64,000 nucleotides of DNA. It comes from Zygnema cylindricum (lineage: Eukaryota; Streptophyta; Zygnematophyceae; Zygnematales; Zygnemataceae). The notes beneath the pieces are model-generated. The model saw nothing but the letters and a program-made list of their open reading frames with translations. It had not been told where the DNA came from and searched no databases. The DNA is taken from the NCBI GenBank assembly GCA_037447655.1, contig JBBHKE010001779.1, positions 36,457-100,456 on the forward strand. The letters are read 5' to 3'. A program made the position numbers and the translations under genes. Positions 1 to 18,271 of this stretch are shown here, in pieces. How positions within the stretch are numbered: position 1 is the stretch's first letter; each line of letters starts with the position of its first letter.

Positions 1-188
1 CTCTTTAGAGTTGTCCGATACGAAAACGGTACCCGGTGTGAGTGAATCAAGATAACCGGGGAGAGAGAGGAGATTAAAAACAAGTTGCTATGGCACATTC
101 CCAACTTTAAAGTGAAGGTTCCAATAGAACTAAGTGAGTGTGGCCCATGGCAAAAGCATAGCCTGTTGAGATTTCTCCAATTTAGTAC

Positions 189-3100
189 CTTTGGCCTCTA
201 CGCATTGCCAAACCCACTTCAGGGAGACGACCTTCTTCTCCCACTCTTTGGCCTTTTTGTACTTCTGTCCCTCTCCTACGTTCACATAAGTCAAGGACAA
301 CCATTCACCAGACAGAGTCCGCACAATCCCTTAAGAATCTACCACAATCCGTCACACTTCCATGCAAAAATGAGGGACCTTAAAAATCTCAATTGTACCC
401 TCATGAATGACATAAAGAGCCTTGAAACTTATGTCATAGCCACAAAGTGCAGTTTAAAACCAGTATCCAAATGTGGAGTGTCTCCATTCTCGCATTTGCT
501 ACACTACCAAACCTCAATCTGCCATAGTAAGCAAGTCTGTCAAAGCATACATATTAGGATCCCATAAATAGCGGCAAAAAGCACAAGAGAGCGAATCAGC
601 AGATTGTGAATGAAGTACCGTGCCCATCGCAATTAATATAAAGGACTTATGTGTGGAAGTGCAGAAGTAAAACGAATAAGACGAATTTGGTGTAGGGAGA
701 GGTGATGTATTGTAGTCCACTCACTAAAATATTATTTCGATTTTCGGGATAAAATCCACTCTAGAATGAGTGTTATTAACTTTAACAATGCTGTAAGGTG
801 TGATCTGACTAAAGGGAAAGGAGGAAATGAGAAGGATATGCAAGCAACGAGGTGTGTTGTCTTGGACTTTTCCAACTCCGCCATGAACTCCCCACCATTA
901 TCAGTGATGACAGTTTGGATTTGGGCTCGATTTGCTGCAGAAATTCACCAAGCACAGAAATGAGTAAAAGGTTTCATTCCGGCATCCAATGTAGTTCAGA
1001 TTTTATCCCAATTCATCAATTCTTCCACGTGTCACTTGACATATAAATTCTAGGAGGCCTTCCAACCCTGGTGAAGTGTAAGGAATTATAGAATCGGAGA
1101 GAATAATATCTTCTCCGAGAGTGAAAGTCAAAGCTGAAAAGTGTTTGCATAATATCAGCAACAAATTCCTCTAACGTACTGCAATGCAATGATGGCGCAT
1201 CACCTCAGAGTAACATAGATTGAGTTGCTCTAAGTTAAAACCATTTTGACTGAATCTACTAGCTTGCATGACGTTCTTAGTGCGGCCATTTTAAGTAATA
1301 TACATTGAGAAACTATACGGCCGTTGTTTAAAAATCATTTTTATTGAAAATTGATAGGATTGCAACACTTAACCTACATTACAGCAACACTGCAATTCGC
1401 TAGCCGGTGCAGTACACCACCCATCGCTATTCGAGTAAGTAAATGATTAGCGTTGACACTTTATTAAAATTAACTACACTATATTAGGTACTGACACATA
1501 ACACATCTTGGGCCACTTAACTAAATAGCGTTATTAACAATAAGTTATGATATTGGATAAAAAAAGCACCCACTCAAATTAGAGAGATTAACTCTAATAG
1601 CGAAGGCCAGTGTAGTATACCTCCAATATTTTTCTGTACCTGCAGTATTTTACTGTAGCTGCAGCATTCGCTGTACCCGCAATATTTTACTGTACTTGTG
1701 GTAGTTACTATACCTGCAAAACTTACAGTACCTGCAGTATTTACCGTACTTGGTAACTGTTACACACTTTAAGAGAGAATTACACTTTCAGTGTATTTTT
1801 TACTGAAGTGTGGCAACACCATGATAAAAGACTCTGGAAGGAGTTATGGTTCGCTAACTCAACAAAGGCAGATGTGAGAATAATACCTGATCCTCTAACT
1901 CCAGTTGTGGTGATCTTTAGGCCTGTAAAACATGGGAGACGATGCTGGTCCAACGAGACCAGGCGGTGTTCCTTCCAGCATTGTTTCAGCCAATCCAAAG
2001 TAACCACTTGTTTTTGGTTGCTAACAGCCCACTGCAAACGTTTTTTTTTTTTTTTTATGATGAAAAAACCACAAGAGAGGTCACAGATGAGAACAGTTTT
2101 TTTTTCTATGATGAGAAAACCACAAGAGAAGATGGTGGATGAGACCTGCAGTCTGATCATTTTAGATAATTATTTTACTCTGCATATAGTTAAGAGGCAA
2201 TAGAATGGAAATAAAATATAAAATAAAACAAAATATTCATTTAGTTGTGAGGCAATAGAATGAAAATGAAAATATATGTAGCCGTGAAGCAATAGAATGA
2301 TTCCCTTTCAATTAACACTGAGAAAAATGCTACATCATTTTCCAGGGCACTTGATTCAAAACAATTGTTTGCGCCGATTAAAAAACATTTTTTTGCTGCA
2401 ATAAGGGACTAAGAAGAGAAGACAGACCCTGTATTTCTGACAGGTTACATCTCTTGCAATAATAAAATCCGGATTCTCAGATACTTTATTAACATATGTG
2501 CCACTCATCCATTCCACCTGCTGCTGAATTTGTCTCTGCATCCAAAGTGAAACAATAAACCCACTCACTACTCAACTTCCATAAGATCAAAAATCAGGGA
2601 AGGGGACAGACGCAGTGGTTCAAGATTTGCTGCTTTTTTAAAATAAGAAAAAGAGTAAAAAATCGGGAGATAAAACCTTTACTTCATTCATACCAATTAA
2701 ATGAAAGATTTGCTGTTTGTTTAGGATAAGAAAACGAGTACGAATTAGAGTTTAGAAAATGATATCTCTGTCAGTAGAAACTTCTGAAGAATAAAAAAAC
2801 AACTAAGCAGTAGGATTTAGAAAAGCTTACCCGTTCAGTGGACAAAAATCCGGAGGATAAAACCTTTACTTCATTCATAGCAGAACAACATGTTGCAACC
2901 TCTCTCCTAGGAAAGACAGCAATTGGCTTTGCCCTCAGGCAAGCTAATGCACAGGTTATTCCTGAAAAGAAAAAATAGAAATACTTTCCATTTCAGCTAA
3001 TAATGCACATGTTATTCCTGAAAAAACAAAAATACAAATACTTTTATGTTCTAACGCCAAAGACGGTCCAGAGTTGTGGGCCAGACCTCTGCATTTTCAA

Positions 3101-3934
3101 ATAAAAGGCTTTAAATGCCATGATTTTTGATACGGAAGTATGCAAAGAAGATTCGGCATCCCTACAGTTAATCTCCGGTTGTTTATCAACAGCTTGAAAC
3201 TAGGCGAAAAACACATTTTGACCGAGTTTTATTAAAAACTTGTCCAAGTTTGCATAACTAGAAAGAGACGGGATTCAGATTTCTCACCAATTATGTTGAC
3301 CCCGGCTGCCTGTAGCTTATAAAACTCATCCTGCATGGCAGATTTCAATGATGAGCAAATCATTGATTAATGATTGACAATGAATGACGAATGACGAATG
3401 CTGAATGGTGAATGCTGAATGGTGAATGATTAATGCCGAATGATAAATGATTAATGATGTATGATGAATGATGTATGACGAATGCTGAATGATGAATGAT
3501 GAATGACAAATGATGAATGATTAATGATTCATAAACTGCTTAATGATTTCATTTTAGCAAATCCATAAACTTAATTAAGGAGGATTAATTAAGCTAAGCT
3601 ACTGCATCTAGAACTACATGAACATTTTTTATTTTTTTCCTAAATTAAGCTAACAAAGGGTTACTTTAAGAAAAATTGCGAAGGAAAGATATGAGGTACA
3701 GGCATAATGCTTTATCCAACAAAGGGAATATGCATTGGAAGCAACAATAAAAAAATAAAATTTTACCGAGTTAAATGCAGGCAATATGTGGAAATCGTAT
3801 TCTCCAGAACAAGACGCATCAACACCAAATTTATACTCAATCCCTGCGGCTGCAAGTCTCTGAAGAAGCTGTTCTTTAGCAGGATTTTCAGCCACAGCTT
3901 CGGATAAGAAAACCCTAGATTTGTGAACAACCAT
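189..3934 (-). CDS. MEI1: TopBP1/MEI1-like multi-BRCT protein, N-terminal part (gene runs off the left edge)
   Basis: Seven exons read on the minus strand: 3934-3767, 3330-3288, 2961-2831, 2535-2428, 2031-1887, 934-840 and 279-about 189. All junction phases agree. The first exon starts MVVHKSRVFLSE, matching the RVFMSR start I recall for plant MEI1/TopBP1 proteins. Exon 3 carries ITCALACLR and VKVLSSGF, exon 5 the BRCT tryptophan segment VVTLDWLKQCWKEHR, exon 6 GGEFMAELEKSKTTHLVAC, and exon 7 GEGQKYKKAKEW followed by KWVWQCVEA. These cover BRCT 1, BRCT 2 and most of BRCT 3. Family members bind phosphorylated partners in replication-checkpoint signalling and meiotic repair. The end of exon 7 (AAAG|GTACTA at 189/188) is a guess. 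The rest lies outside the window. Exon 6 to 7 is joined by a probable AT-AC intron, listed separately. Homology is by recall. Confidence 0.82.
280..839 (-). other. U12-type AT-AC intron (560 bp) in the BRCT gene
   Basis: On the minus strand the intron begins ATATCCTTCT at 839, right after the TGC codon of exon 6, which matches the minor-spliceosome donor ATATCCTT. It ends ..GTGAAC at 280 and contains TCCTTGAC at 297-290, an exact match to the U12 branch motif TCCTTRAY. The branch A at 291 lies 11 nt from the 3' end. Splicing joins LVAC to VGEGQKY in phase 0 and preserves the BRCT spacing. The only GT-AG alternative nearby shifts the frame. Confidence 0.85.
1413..1614. mobile_element. MITE, family C
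   Basis: Begins TACACCACCCATCGCTATT and ends with the inverted CTAATAGCGAAGGCCAGTGTA, with TA at both ends. The interior has the family C phrase TGGGCCACTTAACTAAATAG. It lies inside the large intron between exons 5 and 6 of the BRCT gene. No coding capacity. Confidence 0.75.
1620..1765. repeat. Degenerate minisatellite of CTGTACCTGCAGTATTT
   Basis: About six imperfect units of roughly 20-25 bp built on CTGTACCTGCAGTATT, directly after the MITE at 1413-1614 and in the same intron. Confidence 0.7.
3355..3535. repeat. (AATGATGAATG)n-type degenerate tandem repeat
   Basis: A run of AATGATGAATGA, AATGCTGAATGG and similar 7-14 bp units, in the intron between exons 1 and 2 of the BRCT gene. Confidence 0.8.
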
Positions 3935-4955
3935 TTTTCCTTCAATTGAACAATAGCGCTTTTTTTATAGCTATGTATAACGACGTTAACTCCAAAAAAA
4001 TACCGCTGTACAGAAAGACAATACCAATGTATTATGACTACAGTTCTGTAGCATTCAAAGCTCCAAACTTTAGCCCGTCATTCCTTTTTAAAAGTTGAAA
4101 CTTCACTTGAGGAGACCTAAACCAACATCATTCGTTCAAATTCTGGCGCCAAAGAAAACACTCTGTACCGTACATGTATAAAATCAGCACAACATGTCAA
4201 TTACGCTACACCGTGTATCGCTATTAGTGCTGATAACTTTTTCGCCACTTAAAACATGTTTTATCCGTACACAATTGTCCTATTTTCAATTTGAGACCGC
4301 CAATCGGAAGCTGATAATCTTACCTTTCAATCGCAACCGTCAGAACCACAATCGGACATGTATGTACGAGAAAAGATGTTTTATGAGAAGAAAAAAACAT
4401 CAACACTAATAGCGATTCACGGTGTACTGTACCGTCGTCACCATCATCATCATCATTATCATCATCAAGTTGCAGGCAGACCCATGGTTCACATGTGCGA
4501 AAACAACTGGAATCGCCAAATGCGGTCAATCCATATTGTATACGTATTATACCTTCCACTATGCAACAAACTGTTTATAATATGGATACAGTGATGCGCA
4601 CTAATGAATACGGTACGGCACATGATGAATGGCCACCATGTGGCAATACCTGGACAAATTATCTGTAAAGCTTGTGCACTAAAACTTTGCACTCTATCCG
4701 GTGCCAAAACACCCTTCCTTGAACCCTAGTTCTGAATCCTTCGGGGAAAGAGGGAATCTTTTTTTCTGCACTTTATTTCAAATACCGTACTGGAAACAGT
4801 AGGTAATGTGTTAGCCGCCTGTCATTTTCCTTACAACTTTTGCAAGTTGTAAAGGCATTTGGAAGCTCGGTTTGACGTGTTTGCAATAAATCTGTCATTT
4901 TATTCATTTTTCAGTTAAGTTTTTAAGTGGTGTTTGTAGAGAGGACGGTTTCATC
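3935..4955. promoter_or_regulatory. Divergent intergenic spacer between BRCT gene and SerRS
   Basis: About 1 kb separates the two oppositely oriented start codons, so both promoters should be here. A family A MITE occupies 4207-4426. A CAT trinucleotide run lies near 4440-4465. I recognise no clear TATA box. Confidence 0.5.
4207..4426. mobile_element. MITE, family A (foldback)
   Basis: TACACCGTGTATCGCTATTAG at the left and CTAATAGCGATTCACGGTGTA at the right. The arms AAACATGTTTTATCCGTACACA and CATGTATGTACGAGAAAAGATG are imperfect inverted copies, so the 220 bp folds back on itself. It lies in the shared promoter region. Confidence 0.85.
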
Positions 4956-12632
<7,677 letters not shown>

Positions 12633-12690
12633 CACTTACGATGCAAAATGATGTGGCAAAATTGGAATATATGGCTTAATAATCCAGTAG

Positions 12691-12904
12691 ACTGTGAATC
12701 ACTATAACCGTTAATAACATTAATCTTTTCCCGGTTTCTTTTTTTTTCTCCCCTCTAAGAACCAAATAGAGCTAATATTACTAGTTGTACTTTTCTTAAC
12801 GTGTGTTCACAGTCGTCCACGACATTTGCACCGTAAGTAAAATCATTAACACTAAACCTGTCCTCATACAAATTTCTTGTTGACGATAGCAGTTCACAGT
12901 ACAG
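12691..12904. mobile_element. MITE, family B, diverged ends
   Basis: GACTGTGAATCACTATAACCG at the left and GACGATAGCAGTTCACAGT at the right form eroded inverted ends. CACAGTCGTCCACGACATTTG inside is a family B phrase. It lies just after the SerRS stop codon. Confidence 0.6.
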
Positions 12905-14754
12905 TATTCATTAGGCATAGTATGTTTGCTACAATTTCTCTCTTTTCCACTTTTAGCTGTCAGCAGTAGTGAACTTAGTGGAGGAGGGAAATACTTTCAA
13001 GAGTGGCAACCCTTTCAAGGCAAGTCCCTTCCTTTCGTTAATGGCTTACTGCGGGGTTCCCTTGAAACTTTTTTGTCACTTCTCTTCGCCCATCTATCCC
13101 TTGGCTAAAAAGCTCCAAAACCTGTTTCGTCTCATTAGTCTGATTGACATTCCGTGGACGGAGGTTAAAACATGGTGACGAGTAAAAGGAATCAATTTAT
13201 TACGGTTCATTTTGAGTGTGCGTATCGTATGGGCCACATACGATATAGACGATCCATTCACTGTTTTCTTACATGTGTCACGTTTTGATTGGTGGGACTA
13301 GGCTTCTCCAAAATCGGTCCCTGGTCCTTTTCAGACAGCTAGCTCAGTTTTCAGTTGCCCTTGCTGGGACTGCGGATGTCAAAGGAATTAAACGGGATGA
13401 AACCCATGTAGGTGATTTTACCCAAATTTTGGTGAGAAGTGACATTGGTTCCTGATTTCGACCATTTTTTCCTACTTGTACATGACTAAATGTACATCCG
13501 TAGTTTTGCATTCTTTACTTCGACTGTCCAGGAAAGGGTGCCCATTATAAATTTTTCATGAGGTTTCACAAGGGGAGAACAACTGTCCAAAATTGTCTGA
13601 CGCATGGATTCCGTGTTGTTTTTTCCGTTTGCCGAGATTTTCCACTGTACTGTGTCTTACATGCGTCCATATTGTGAGACACTGTCAGTGCAGTGCAAAT
13701 ATTTGAAGATTTTTTTGCATGCTGTCATATTTTGAAGTGCATGAGTTATAATTATTCTGTGAGAACACCTAAATCAATGGAAAAATACTGTTCATGGCTT
13801 AGGTCTCAAGCACGGTAACTTTAAGTTTTAGTCTTCCAATTTTCCGGAAGGCATCGGCAGAGGAAACCGAAGTACTCTGTGAGAGTGTACAAATTGGCTT
13901 GCTTTGATCAAGTGATGGGTTTAGAACTTGAGCCTAGTGGTACTCGTATATAACAACCATAAAACTGGTATTCTTTGGGTTTCCAATCCGCCATGAATGT
14001 TTAGGGTGAATCGCACTGTCCATCTTAATTAGTCAGGGACAAAATTTAGACGTATGAAAGTATGAATTACGAAGAAAGACATATCAAGTATGAACTAATG
14101 ATTATGAAGTAATAGTTCTATGAAGTATGTTTCTCTATAGAGAGCTGGAGAATTATTTTGCAGAACGTTCACATAGGTACAACTAATGTGCAGAAGCCCA
14201 TGGTAATTTTGTATCCAAGGTAAAATAATTACGCATCCACAGTAGCAGTAGTGTCAAGGCACAGTATAAAGTCCAGTGTGTGAATGTCAGGGCCGTTTGG
14301 AGATATTATGAAAATATAATGTTGCTGATTTTAAATGTTAATATGACGATATGATAATACGATAATACGATCGAGTTAAACTAGTAGTAGCCAGTGTTGA
14401 GAAAAATGCGGTGTCGAACGTCGTCGATCAGTTGTTTTTAGCTCATAGACCCCTTTCTCGTTCCTCAAAAGCCCTCTTCTTTCATTGCTGTATTCTGAGC
14501 TTAATATGCCCACATATCAAGATTAACTGAATTGCGCATCGTAGGCTCTTTTTTTTTTATGAACGCTGAGCTTTTTTGAAGTACACTTGAGGTTCTCACT
14601 GGAAAGGTTTATATGGCAATTTTTGCTAGAAGAATAATAGAACCTGGCATTAAGACAGGTTCTTGTTTTTCAGCGTATTACTTGTATGAGCTTCTGATGT
14701 TGTTTTATCAACACCATTTTGAAGTTGCACCTTGTGGCTTAGGTGAAGGAAATA

Positions 14755-14987
14755 TGTGGATACACGTAACTTTATTAAAGTGAATGTTATAAGTTAAACA
14801 TGAAAAGTCAACTGTAGTCCAACAGTGATGGAAAGGTGAAATTCTTAGCTTTGAATTGGCGGTTTCCACATGGAAATTACCTTTCCACCACAACCGTCGG
14901 ATTTACTACTCGACAAGTGTGTACGGAGAAATTGATTTTAGTACCTTTTAGAAAAACATGAACTCTAAGAGCGAGTACGGAGTAGTA
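14755..14987. mobile_element. MITE, family A, partial
   Basis: Carries the family A right arm (CGACAAGTGTGTACGGAGAAA, then CTCTAAGAGCGAGTACGGAG) and the central TTGAATTGGCGGTTTCC. The left terminus is not clear, so the start is approximate. Confidence 0.5.
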
Positions 14988-15180
14988 CACTGCCCGGTTG
15001 CTATTAGTGTTGATAACATCAATTCGGTTGCCCCTTTCCTTTTTTTTTTTTTTTGGAGTTCAAATCACAACATAGTGTCAATGACAACTATCAAAGCGAG
15101 TGAAGATTGTAGATCACCACGTCTTCCACTAAATTGGAAAAATTAGAATTAGTATTGTACATTCTAATTCCACATCTACC
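14988..15180. mobile_element. MITE left-end fragment, family B-like
   Basis: Begins TACACTGCCCGGTTGCTATTAG immediately beside the preceding element and continues with CACCACGTCTTCCACTAAATT. The right end is not recognisable. Confidence 0.45.
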
Positions 15181-15272
15181 TTAATATTTTTTTCTTACTA
15201 ATGGAGATGGGCAATCTATTCAAATTATTTGGTGGAATTCATCGAAGCATATTAGTATACTTGACGACACTA

Positions 15273-15420
15273 CACTGCTCATTTCTATTAATGTGAAACA
15301 ATTTTCGGGCAGTCGAATAATTTTTTCTTGTCACACAGATTTTCGATTTTCAATCGTGACATCATGGTTGGAAAGTTATACTGTCACCTTTCGATTGTTG
15401 CCTCGAAATAAATATACAAT
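15273..15420. mobile_element. MITE left-end fragment
   Basis: Starts TACACTGCTCATTTCTATTAATG like the other MITEs. The remainder has diverged and the right end is not found. Confidence 0.35.
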
Positions 15421-15712
15421 GGTCGGTCATAAAAAAAAAACCTAAAGGCCAGAGAAGGCTAAAACCTAAAAAAAAAAGAGGCGCTTGAAAAAACTCGTTG
15501 TTCAATGTCTTTTGAGTGCCCGAAAAATGTTTGACACCAATAATAGTGATGGACAGAGTAGTTGTTGAAATGTCAGTTCATTGTTTACGTCCTCTATGGG
15601 TAGTCTTTGATAATAAACATTAGGGCATAAGTGTGGCATTTGATAGACATTTTTTAAAGTATTCGGGGAGTGGTCATGAGCGTGAGGAAGTCCAGTTTTT
15701 TAACGTATTTTC

Positions 15713-16098
15713 TAGTGTTGGGTATCGAGGACCTTTTGCCGATATTCGATATATATCGAATTTCAGGTACCCGATAATCGATATATCGAAAACCAAATTA
15801 TCGCGATATATCGCCGATATATCGAGGCATTAAAAAAAAAAATGAAAAATTTCATTTTTTTTTTCCGATTTTTTTTTTCACACCCCCCCCCCCCCCGCGC
15901 GCGCGCGCGCTCAGGGGGGGGGGGGGGTATCCGTACGATTTTTCGTTCTAGGAATGTACAGACACCCATTTTTTGCGATATATATCGCGATAATTTATGT
16001 GGTCCCGGTACGATATATCGAGGAATCTGCTCGATCGATATTCGATATATCGAATATCGAAATTATCGCGATATGAATTTACCCGATACCCAACACTA
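15713..16098. mobile_element. hAT-type MITE, 386 bp, with perfect 8-bp target duplication
   Basis: Terminal inverted repeats TAGTGTTGGGTATCG and CGATACCCAACACTA bound the element. It is flanked on both sides by GTATTTTC (15705-15712 and 16099-16106), the 8-bp duplication typical of hAT transposons. The interior is an imperfect palindrome rich in CGATATATCG words, with a central C-run, (GC)n and G-run at about 15,885-15,927 that are themselves inverted copies. It has no transposase, so it is non-autonomous. Exact target duplications and matching ends suggest a fairly recent insertion. Confidence 0.9.
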
Positions 16099-18271
16099 GT
16101 ATTTTCAATATATGTTTTGAACGTATATAGGCTAGGTTCTGGTAAAATGTGAAAAAAAAAGCATCAGATTATGTTCTTCACAGAATCGGTATGATAACTT
16201 CCTTTTCTTAGAAGTGGAGGATTACAAATCGTGCCATATTTAGTCTTTTTGTGTTAATATATGCGAAATTTGAATGGCTGGAGTGGTTCATGGGACATAA
16301 TGTCCCAATAGTAGAAAAAAGCTTACAGCAAATTGACTTAATTTCTTAGTTTTGTTTTTTTTTTTGTTTTTTCTTTTTTTGCAGGTGGAACAGTAATTGG
16401 TAAATGCTTCACTTGAATATTTACTCAGCCAAATATGGGACGTGTTTCTTTTTTTCTCGTTTTTGTTTCAAAATCCTTATGGCTGTCTAATCGGCCTTGC
16501 GACAGTTTTTAGCTTTAGGAGTATTTCCAAGTACTTGAAATTTTTTCAGTGGTAGAAAGTATTAAGGATTAATTTTATAAAGCTGTTGACAGCTCAGCCA
16601 ATGAAGTGGAGGTTTATGTATTTTTGATTGGTAATATTTTATGCCGGGAATGAATACTGAAAAGCCAATGTCCCAGTAATTCAAAAGGAACATAACGAGT
16701 TTCTTTTTTGTTGATGTTATTAGAGACAATAAGACATGTTTTTATTATGAAATAGGATGTGTTGCCATGTTACTTGGTCTTTGTTGGTCAACAATACACT
16801 GTACTTGGAGAAGTTTTATTTCTAACATAGCAAGACAAAAAATTTCCATGTTGTTTCTTTTTATTAAGGATTCTGTCTTAAACCTGTCAATCGAGCATAT
16901 CTTGCCTAATCACCATCACCATACTCTGGCAAGCTTGACGAAATCTGGAGATAATGGCACTCCAAGAGCCCGCAATAGAGTCTTGCAACGTTTCCGAAAT
17001 ATGCCCAGGAGACGCTACCAGCTTTGGGAAATTCCTAATGTCAGACTAGTGAATGTCGCACCGCCACCGCCTATAGGCTCAAGAAGACACTATGCAAGTA
17101 CTCAAGCACATGGTGGAAGAGTTTTGGTGAGACCTTTCGAGGCGACATCATCTTTGGTGGGGAGAGATGTAATACGAGTGCATCGCTGCTAGTTTGTCGA
17201 CGAAACTGCCTCGTCGTTGAACCAACGGTGAGACTGTCTCATCGCTCAAGAGTGCCTTATCGCTATCTTAGCGACAATACTGTCTCATCGCTGAGGGGAA
17301 TAGCTTTCATAAGATAGGACCACAAGCAAAGTTACTCTCACATTAAGGGTATCTCCTTCAATTTATACCCATAGCTATGATTACCGAAGAAAATAATATG
17401 AGTTTACCGGAAAGCGAGAGTAAGAGTAAAACTTTGATAGAGTATTAATACTGTGGATGGTGTACTCTGAATCACCAATGATATTTGGCTGAATGCTACT
17501 CTGGCCTTTCTATTTCGTCCAGCAGAAGCAATATTTTCCACTATCCCTTTTCTCTATGTGATTTTCTGTATCTCACATACAAACTTATGCAACTGTGTTG
17601 ACTATCTGTGAAAAAACTAGGCTGTTTGATTTTATATTGCCAATGTTATTTAATTTCTTTCAGGTGGAGGTATTAGTTAATCACTATAATCCATCTTTGG
17701 AAAAAAGAGAATTTAGAATATGTTCCTAAATTAGTCTTTGAGACCTGAAATAAATCAAAAAGTGAGAAAAAGTCAAAACAAATCAACAAACTACCAACGC
17801 TGTCACCTTCCAAAAGATGATAGATAATTCACACCACGTGAAAGAAGATATAATCATCAAAAAGACATTTCCAAAACTTTTAAAACCTTGGTATGAAAAA
17901 AGTAACTCGACAATTCAAACTAAGTAAAGAGTACTACTGGAAAAAGTATCATTGTCACGACATTCTAAACTGGTCAAACTATACCGACACATCTTACATG
18001 TCATTTTATGTCTTGTAAGCCCCACAATATCTTAAAGAAAATTCTCATACTAAGGTTTTAAAGTCAAAGGCTGTTTTGTACAGAGAAACTTTCTTACAAA
18101 ATCTATGATTTACATATCTGTAAAGCCCTTAAACAGAGCAAAACTGCCTTTACAAGTCTTGACAAAATATTTCCAAAAGATATTCAAAAGATATTCTTCT
18201 GTATCCTGAAAAGATATCCGACATTCTGAGCCTCGTCAGATTCACCTGAATACAATTCCCACTCTTCTTTC

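Larger units (their letters stand above)
12633..18271. other. Gene-poor spacer
   Basis: I find no convincing gene between the SerRS stop and the 3' end of the minus-strand gene at 18,272. The spacer holds a possible extra SerRS exon (12,957-13,019), several MITEs or fragments, and a short run of CTGTCTCATCGCT-like phrases near 17,200-17,300. An ORF at 16,767-17,192 has no recognisable similarity. Confidence 0.6.

Noticed and set aside
85-567. 160-codon plus-strand ORF at the left edge
   Set aside because: It lies antisense to BRCT exon 7 and its AT-AC intron. The minus strand has matching phases and clear BRCT motifs.
766-963. Minus-strand phrase TVITDNGGEF read at first as a retroviral-type integrase motif
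   Set aside because: The surrounding residues (AELEKSKTTHLVAC) and phase-correct splicing make it a BRCT exon. No other integrase sequence is nearby.
16767-17192. 141-codon plus-strand ORF
   Set aside because: No recognisable domain, no splice context and a repetitive neighbourhood. Likely chance.
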